Assembly (NCBI RefSeq): GCF_019976755.1
Contig: NZ_AP023441.1
Location: 3,469,501-3,533,500, forward strand
Length of the DNA stretch: 64,000 nt
Source: Nostoc sp. MS1
GTDB taxonomy: Bacteria; Cyanobacteriota; Cyanobacteriia; Cyanobacteriales; Nostocaceae
Direction of reading: 5' to 3'
This document shows positions 59,918-64,000 of the stretch, piece by piece. The position numbers and the translations under genes were made by a program. Position 1 is the stretch's first letter. Each line of letters opens with the position of its first letter. The notes under the pieces are model-generated. The model made no database searches. It had not been told where the DNA came from and was given only the letters and a program-made list of their open reading frames with translations.

Positions 59918-60511
59918 TTACAAAATGTTGAGGATGTAAACTAAGGTGAATAGAATAATCCAGATGATGTCTACGAAGTGCCAGTAAATTTCTGCCATTT
60001 CGATGCCGATGTGTTTAGTTGCAGAATAATGACCAGGACGACGCGATCGCCACAATACACCTAAAATCAGTAACAGTCCGATAAATACGTGCAGTCCGTG
60101 GAACCCAGTCATGATATAGAAGCAGTTAGCGAAGACATTGGTGGTCAAACCATAGCCTAAATTCTGGTACTCATACACCTGACCAGCTAAGAAAACCGCT
60201 CCCATAATTGCGGTGACGAGATACCAAAACCGCATTCCCCAGACATTACCCTTCTTAATCGCCATATCACCGAAATGAATGACGAAGCTACTAGACACCA
60301 GAATAATTGTATTAATCGTCGGGACAAATAACTCTACCTCTGTTCCCTCCGGCGGCCACACCTCTGTAGACCCGCGAAAAAACAGATAGGTGGCAAAAAA
60401 TCCGCCAAACATCAAAGATTCGGAAATCAGGAAAGTCAACAATCCCCAAACTCTTAAATCTGGATGCGCCTCATGTCCGCCATGATCCTCATGCGCCGTT
60501 ACAACAGTCAT
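59918..60511 (-). CDS. ctaE: Cytochrome c oxidase subunit III
   Basis: The 197-residue protein has the COX3 core: LRVWGLLTFLISESLMFGGF, FGDMAIKKGNVWGMRFWYLV, FYIMTGFHGLHVFIGLLLI and HFVDIIWIILFTLVYI, about five to seven helices. The start at 60511 follows GGGAGAAG. The longer frame to 60625 runs into a mobile repeat element. It is the last gene of ctaC-ctaD-ctaE, the aa3-type terminal oxidase that reduces oxygen in thylakoid or cytoplasmic membranes. A 167-bp element lies between it and ctaD. Confidence 0.95.
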   Translation of the reverse strand: MTVVTAHEDHGGHEAHPDLRVWGLLTFLISESLMFGGFFATYLFFRGSTEVWPPEGTEVELFVPTINTIILVSSSFVIHFGDMAIKKGNVWGMRFWYLVTAIMGAVFLAGQVYEYQNLGYGLTTNVFANCFYIMTGFHGLHVFIGLLLILGVLWRSRRPGHYSATKHIGIEMAEIYWHFVDIIWIILFTLVYILNIL

Positions 60512-60558
60512 ATTTACTTCTCCCATCAAGTTTTTCCTGACCTCTCCCCTACAAGGAG

Positions 60559-60725
60559 CTACGGTGTACACACATCTTTGTGCTGGGTGCAAAATGTGGT
60601 TTGATCCCCCTAAATCCCCCTTCATAAGGGGGACTTTGATTTTTGTTCCCCCTTTTTTAAAGGGGGTTAGGGGGGTATCAAAACGTTATGGGGCAAGGTT
60701 GATCAGACTTGTGTGTACACGGTAG
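60559..60725. mobile_element. 167-bp MITE-like element with 16-bp terminal repeats and 11-bp target duplication
   Basis: Ends at 60559-60574 and 60710-60725 are inverted repeats (CTACGGTGTACACACA, one mismatch). Directly outside, CCTACAAGGAG is repeated (60548-60558 and 60726-60736), a clear target-site duplication. Inside lies a GATCCCCCTAAATCCCCC / GGGGGTTAGGGGGGTATC palindrome. There is no coding capacity, so it moved using a transposase from elsewhere. The 11-bp duplication fits IS4-type elements. Confidence 0.85.
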
Positions 60726-60790
60726 CCTACAAGGAGAGGAGAATTTACTTTATTAATTCCCCTTCCCTGGCAAGGAAGGGGGTTAGGGGG

Positions 60791-62461
60791 TTAGGTCTCC
60801 AACACACCCACTTCCGCCGAATGACCATAGTCATAAGGCCCATGATTCACCACAGGCAAAACTTCCCAATTCTCCACCAAAGGAGGGGAACTAGTAGTCC
60901 ATTCCAAGCTCAAAGCTTCCCAAGGATTATCACCAGCCAATTCTCCCTTGCTCCAACTCCAGATCACATTGATCGCAAAAGGAATCACTGATAAACCCAA
61001 AATAAACGCCCCGATAGTGCAAAGCACATTCAAATCAACAAACTGGGGGTCATACATCGCCACCCGGCGAGGCATACCTTGTAAACCCAACTTGTGCATT
61101 GGTAAGAAAGTCAAGTTAGTTCCCACCAAGGTCAAAGCAAAGTGAATCCGACCCCAAACTTCGTTTAACTTGCGTCCGGTCATTTTGGGGAACCAGTGAT
61201 AAATCCCGGCATAAATCCCAAACACAGAACCACCAAACAAGACATAGTGGAAGTGCGCCACTACATAATATGTGTCGTGAACGTGGACATCAAAGGGTGC
61301 TGTACCCATCGTTACGCCGCTTAAGCCGCCCATCACAAACATAGACAGCAAGCCAACAGCGAACAACATCGCACTAGTAAAGCGAATCTTACCACCCCAT
61401 AAGGTTGCGACCCAACCGAAAATCTTCACACCAGTAGGAACAGCAACAATCAAGGTAGAGATAGTGAAGAACATCCGCATCCAGCCGGGTGTACCACTGG
61501 TAAACATGTGGTGAACCCAGACGAACAAGCCGACGACGCAGATAGCTACACTAGAATAAGCGATCGCCTTATAGCCAAAAATTGGCTTCCGCGCATGAAC
61601 GGGAATTACTTCGGACATGATGCCGAAGATAGGCAGAATCATTAAATATACTGCCGGGTGAGAGTAGAACCAGAACAAGTGTTGATAGATGATGACGTTA
61701 CCGCCAGCATCTGGTTTGAAGAAGGAAGTACCAAAGTTGAGGTCAAATAATAGCAACACCAAACCCGCAGCTAACACTGGTGTAGATAGTAGTGCTAGTA
61801 CAGAGGTTGCCAAAATTGCCCAGCAGAACAAAGGTAGTTGATCCCATTTCATGCTGGGAACTTTCATCATCAAGATAGTAACGACGAAGTTCACCGAACC
61901 CAAAATTGAAGAAGTCCCAACTAATACGATCGCCAATATCCACAGAGTTTGAGCCATTGGCGCAGTCACCAGACTCAAAGGTGGGTAAGCTGTCCAACCA
62001 GATTGAGAACCGCCAAATATGAAACTCAGTAACAAGAGTAAGCCGGCTGGTGGGTTCAACCAAAAGGCGATCGCATTTAGTTTAGGAAACGCCATATCCC
62101 TCGCCCCAATCATTAGGGGGATGAGATAATTACCAAACCCACCGATCGCACTGGGAACAATCCATAAGAAAATCATGATTGTTCCGTGGTTGGTCATGAA
62201 AGCGTTGTACAGATTCGGGTCGATGAAGTCTGCATCAGGTGTTGCTAACTCGGTACGGAGAGCGATCGCCATCAACCCACCGATCAGATAGAACACAAAC
62301 GCTGTTACCAGGTATTGGATACCGATAACCTTGTGATCTACATTAAAAGTAAAGTAATCTCGCCACTTCCAAGCCGGAAGATGTAAGGTATGTCCAACCA
62401 CCAGATTTTTTGATTCATTATCATCCGGTGGTAGGTGTGGTGGAAATTCAACTCGTGTCAT
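60791..62461 (-). CDS. ctaD: Cytochrome c oxidase subunit I
   Basis: The 556-residue protein has twelve membrane helices. Seen motifs include NAFMTNHGTIMIFLWI (haem a His), QHLFWFYSHPAVYLMILP with the Cu-B/Tyr-His pair, WVHHMFTSGTPGW (Cu-B His-His) and YYVVAHFHYVLFGGSVFG (haem ligands). It is the catalytic subunit. The ATG at 62461 is used; the extension to 62515 is repeat-encoded. It lies between ctaC and ctaE, separated from ctaC by a heptamer array. Confidence 0.96.
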   Translation of the reverse strand: MTRVEFPPHLPPDDNESKNLVVGHTLHLPAWKWRDYFTFNVDHKVIGIQYLVTAFVFYLIGGLMAIALRTELATPDADFIDPNLYNAFMTNHGTIMIFLWIVPSAIGGFGNYLIPLMIGARDMAFPKLNAIAFWLNPPAGLLLLLSFIFGGSQSGWTAYPPLSLVTAPMAQTLWILAIVLVGTSSILGSVNFVVTILMMKVPSMKWDQLPLFCWAILATSVLALLSTPVLAAGLVLLLFDLNFGTSFFKPDAGGNVIIYQHLFWFYSHPAVYLMILPIFGIMSEVIPVHARKPIFGYKAIAYSSVAICVVGLFVWVHHMFTSGTPGWMRMFFTISTLIVAVPTGVKIFGWVATLWGGKIRFTSAMLFAVGLLSMFVMGGLSGVTMGTAPFDVHVHDTYYVVAHFHYVLFGGSVFGIYAGIYHWFPKMTGRKLNEVWGRIHFALTLVGTNLTFLPMHKLGLQGMPRRVAMYDPQFVDLNVLCTIGAFILGLSVIPFAINVIWSWSKGELAGDNPWEALSLEWTTSSPPLVENWEVLPVVNHGPYDYGHSAEVGVLET

Positions 62462-62531
62462 AAGCGTTTTTGCAATTTCTTTTGAAGAGTCCATAGTCCA
62501 CAGTCCATAGTCCAAAGTAAGTAACGGATTA

Positions 62532-62597
62532 ACTATTGACTATTGACTATTGACTATTGACTATTGACTATTGACTATTGACTATTGACTATTGACT
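62532..62597. repeat. Nine tandem ACTATTG heptamers overlapping the ctaC stop
   Basis: Nine perfect ACTATTG units plus three bases fill most of the ctaC-ctaD gap. The ctaC stop (62575-62577) and its last six residues SIVNSQ are encoded by the array. Confidence 0.95.
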
Positions 62598-63540
62598 CCA
62601 AAGTCTCTGCGTTAATCCCCATATTGTGGGTGTGGGGTGCAAGAAATTCTGATGCTGATAAACTAGCTGGGTTAACTGCGACAGCTTGATGTAAATCTTG
62701 TTGCGCTACCTGATTTTCTGCCAACCAGCTATCAAATTCCTCTGGTGTGTGGACAATAACCTGTGTCCGCATCGAACCATGATAACCACCACACAATTCA
62801 GTACACACCACCGGATATGTTCCTGGCTTAGTAGCGACGAATCTTAATTGAGTAGCGATACCGGGAATTGCGTCTTGCTTGAGCCGGAATTGTGGAACCC
62901 AGAATGAGTGAATCACATCCTGCGCTTTCAGGTTGAGTTGCACATCAGCACCCACGGGAACGTGTAATTCTCCGGCCGATATACCATTATTGGGATAGTC
63001 AAATAACCAAGCAAACTGCATCCCAGTTACATTAACTACCAAGTCTGCGTTCTTACCTTGATTTGTAGGGTTTGCCCCAATGCCGATACCTGGAGTAGCC
63101 GCACTATCATTTAAGGTAGCAGCTATGGCACTTCCAGAAGCATGAGCTACGTGAGATGAAGAATGGGGATGACTTCCAGGCTCTAATCCTCCCATTTGAT
63201 TGTAGACATCTACACTGTATATACCCAAACAAATCACAATTATTGATGGAATCGCCGTCCAAAAAACTTCTAGCGGAAGGTTCCCTTCTACTGGTAAGCC
63301 ATCAGTATTATCACCGCGACGACGACGATATTTAAACAAGAAAATCAAAATCGTGCCTTCCACTACCAAAAATAGCGCCACGGCAATGGTAAACATAATA
63401 TTAAAAAAGCCATCGACCAAAGGCGCTTGTAGCGATGCTTCAATAGGCAGTAGATTGTGATTTTGACCAAGCCAAAGACTGGCGACTCCAACTACTATTC
63501 CTGCAATTAGAGTCCACAGTGAAACAGGAATTTGTTGCAT
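62575..63540 (-). CDS. ctaC: Cytochrome c oxidase subunit II
   Basis: The 321-residue protein has two N-terminal membrane helices (about 8-25 and 43-65), a long Gly/Ala/Ser-rich insert (about 115-160) and a CuA domain. CuA ligands are seen in DVIHSFW and CTELCGGYHGSM (Cys, Glu, Cys, His, Met). It takes electrons from cytochrome c6 or plastocyanin and passes them to CtaD. It is the first gene of the operon. The C-terminus SIVNSQ comes from a heptamer repeat that also gives the stop. Confidence 0.95.
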   Translation of the reverse strand: MQQIPVSLWTLIAGIVVGVASLWLGQNHNLLPIEASLQAPLVDGFFNIMFTIAVALFLVVEGTILIFLFKYRRRRGDNTDGLPVEGNLPLEVFWTAIPSIIVICLGIYSVDVYNQMGGLEPGSHPHSSSHVAHASGSAIAATLNDSAATPGIGIGANPTNQGKNADLVVNVTGMQFAWLFDYPNNGISAGELHVPVGADVQLNLKAQDVIHSFWVPQFRLKQDAIPGIATQLRFVATKPGTYPVVCTELCGGYHGSMRTQVIVHTPEEFDSWLAENQVAQQDLHQAVAVNPASLSASEFLAPHTHNMGINAETLESIVNSQ

Positions 63541-64000
63541 ACCACCTACTCATATATTTATGGTAATGGGTAATTGGTCATTGGTGAGACCAGTCCTGTA
63601 GGAGGGTCTGCCGCCGTAGGGAACTGGCGAACCCGGAGGGTCATTGCTTAACTACCACCAGTACCTAATCCCCAATACCTGATATTTCACTTATTTAATT
63701 TCTAGCTTACACTTATAAAACTTACGGGAATTATTCCATTTATCTTCACATCTTCCCTTAAAAACTTAACAATAACTTCCTGTATATTCATAAAAGTAAA
63801 GGCGCGTAACTACGCGCCTCTATTTCCAAAGAACATCATTATTCTTATCAGCAAGTATGATTTGTTTAATAGTTAACAATTAATGATTTACGCTTTTGTT
63901 TACCGCAAACTTTTTACTACATCTCGGTAGTATCTTGTAGAACAATAAATCTCCATCCAAATTACAAAATTCACAAGATTAATTTTGAATTTTGAATTTC
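63541..64000. other. Upstream region of ctaC
   Basis: It holds a likely dispersed repeat at about 63585-63640 (gtctgccgccgtagggaact and flanks). A 9-bp hairpin AGGCGCGTA/TACGCGCCT lies at 63800-63819, and AT-rich DNA follows to the window end. The ctaC promoter must be here. No gene is seen. Confidence 0.55.

Noticed and set aside
60512..60625. Longer N-terminus of CtaE
   Set aside because: It would begin inside the mobile element; the ATG at 60511 has a ribosome-binding site and normal protein length.
62462..62515. Longer N-terminus of CtaD
   Set aside because: The added residues (MDYGLWTMDSS) are repeat-encoded and not like COX1.
62532..62597. Tandem repeat as a CRISPR array
   Set aside because: Units are 7 bp with no spacers; it is a heptamer short repeat, and no cas gene is present.

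Overview
The window looks like chromosomal DNA of a filamentous, heterocyst-type cyanobacterium of the Nostoc/Anabaena group. The HIP1 octamer GCGATCGC is scattered throughout. Gene boundaries carry short heptamer repeats of the TTGACTA, TAATGAC and TGACTGT kinds and ccccactccc-like runs. Gene content is typically cyanobacterial: an L33-S18 pair, a PaO/Tic55-like Rieske oxygenase, a Prx-Grx fusion, a deoxyhypusine-synthase-like homospermidine synthase, an ArsC-like nitrogenase-associated protein and an aa3-type oxidase. No rRNA, intact insertion sequence, prophage or CRISPR array was seen. These identifications come from reading the sequence; no database search was run.

Layout, left to right. 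1-12.9 kb: RNase II (cut by the window edge), rpmG-rpsR, an RDD membrane protein, a receiver-domain remnant, moeA, a PaaK-like ligase, two tandem membrane Ser/Thr kinases with zinc ribbons, tRNA-Val(GAC), a broken IS4-type transposase, a fused peptide-ABC ATPase and an SSB. 13-20.5 kb: small membrane or exported proteins, then a two-gene NTPase operon whose second protein carries about 134 residues of Gly-Val-Ala repeats and whose 3' end overlaps an antisense tRNA-Ala(CGC), then a HAD phosphatase and a methyltransferase. 20.7-35.7 kb: rtcB behind a CopY/BlaI-like palindrome, a Rieske oxygenase, a half-size TauE/SafE protein, a RelE/Phd-type toxin-antitoxin pair with its own palindrome, an M20 amidohydrolase, a glycosyltransferase, a SUMF-like and an ATP-grasp protein, SpoIID, a NagX-like protein, a desaturase and truB. 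35.8-44.6 kb: mostly single housekeeping or redox genes (Prx-Grx, cupin, CmcJ-like, cobO, DUF6508-macro fusion, speY-like).

46-51.5 kb is the most notable region. An HlyD adaptor with long exact-period coiled-coil repeats and a C39-peptidase ABC exporter are followed by three small genes. All three encode double-glycine leaders, but the mature parts are completely different: Gly/Ser then basic; Asp/His with a Cys pair; Gly/Trp. One of the three is only 59 codons long. The simplest reading is that the exporter trims the leaders at Gly-Gly and secretes the peptides through the HlyD adaptor. No modifying enzyme is visible nearby.

51.5-64 kb: alpha/beta hydrolase, a luciferase-like operon, several unrecognised small genes, about 1.1 kb of gene-free DNA with three 22-bp-spaced repeats, cysK, an ArsC-like protein with a His-rich tail, a cysteine-dioxygenase-like cupin and the ctaC-ctaD-ctaE operon. 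The oxidase operon is interrupted by a 167-bp inverted-repeat element flanked by 11-bp direct repeats, and by nine copies of a heptamer that also supplies the ctaC stop codon.
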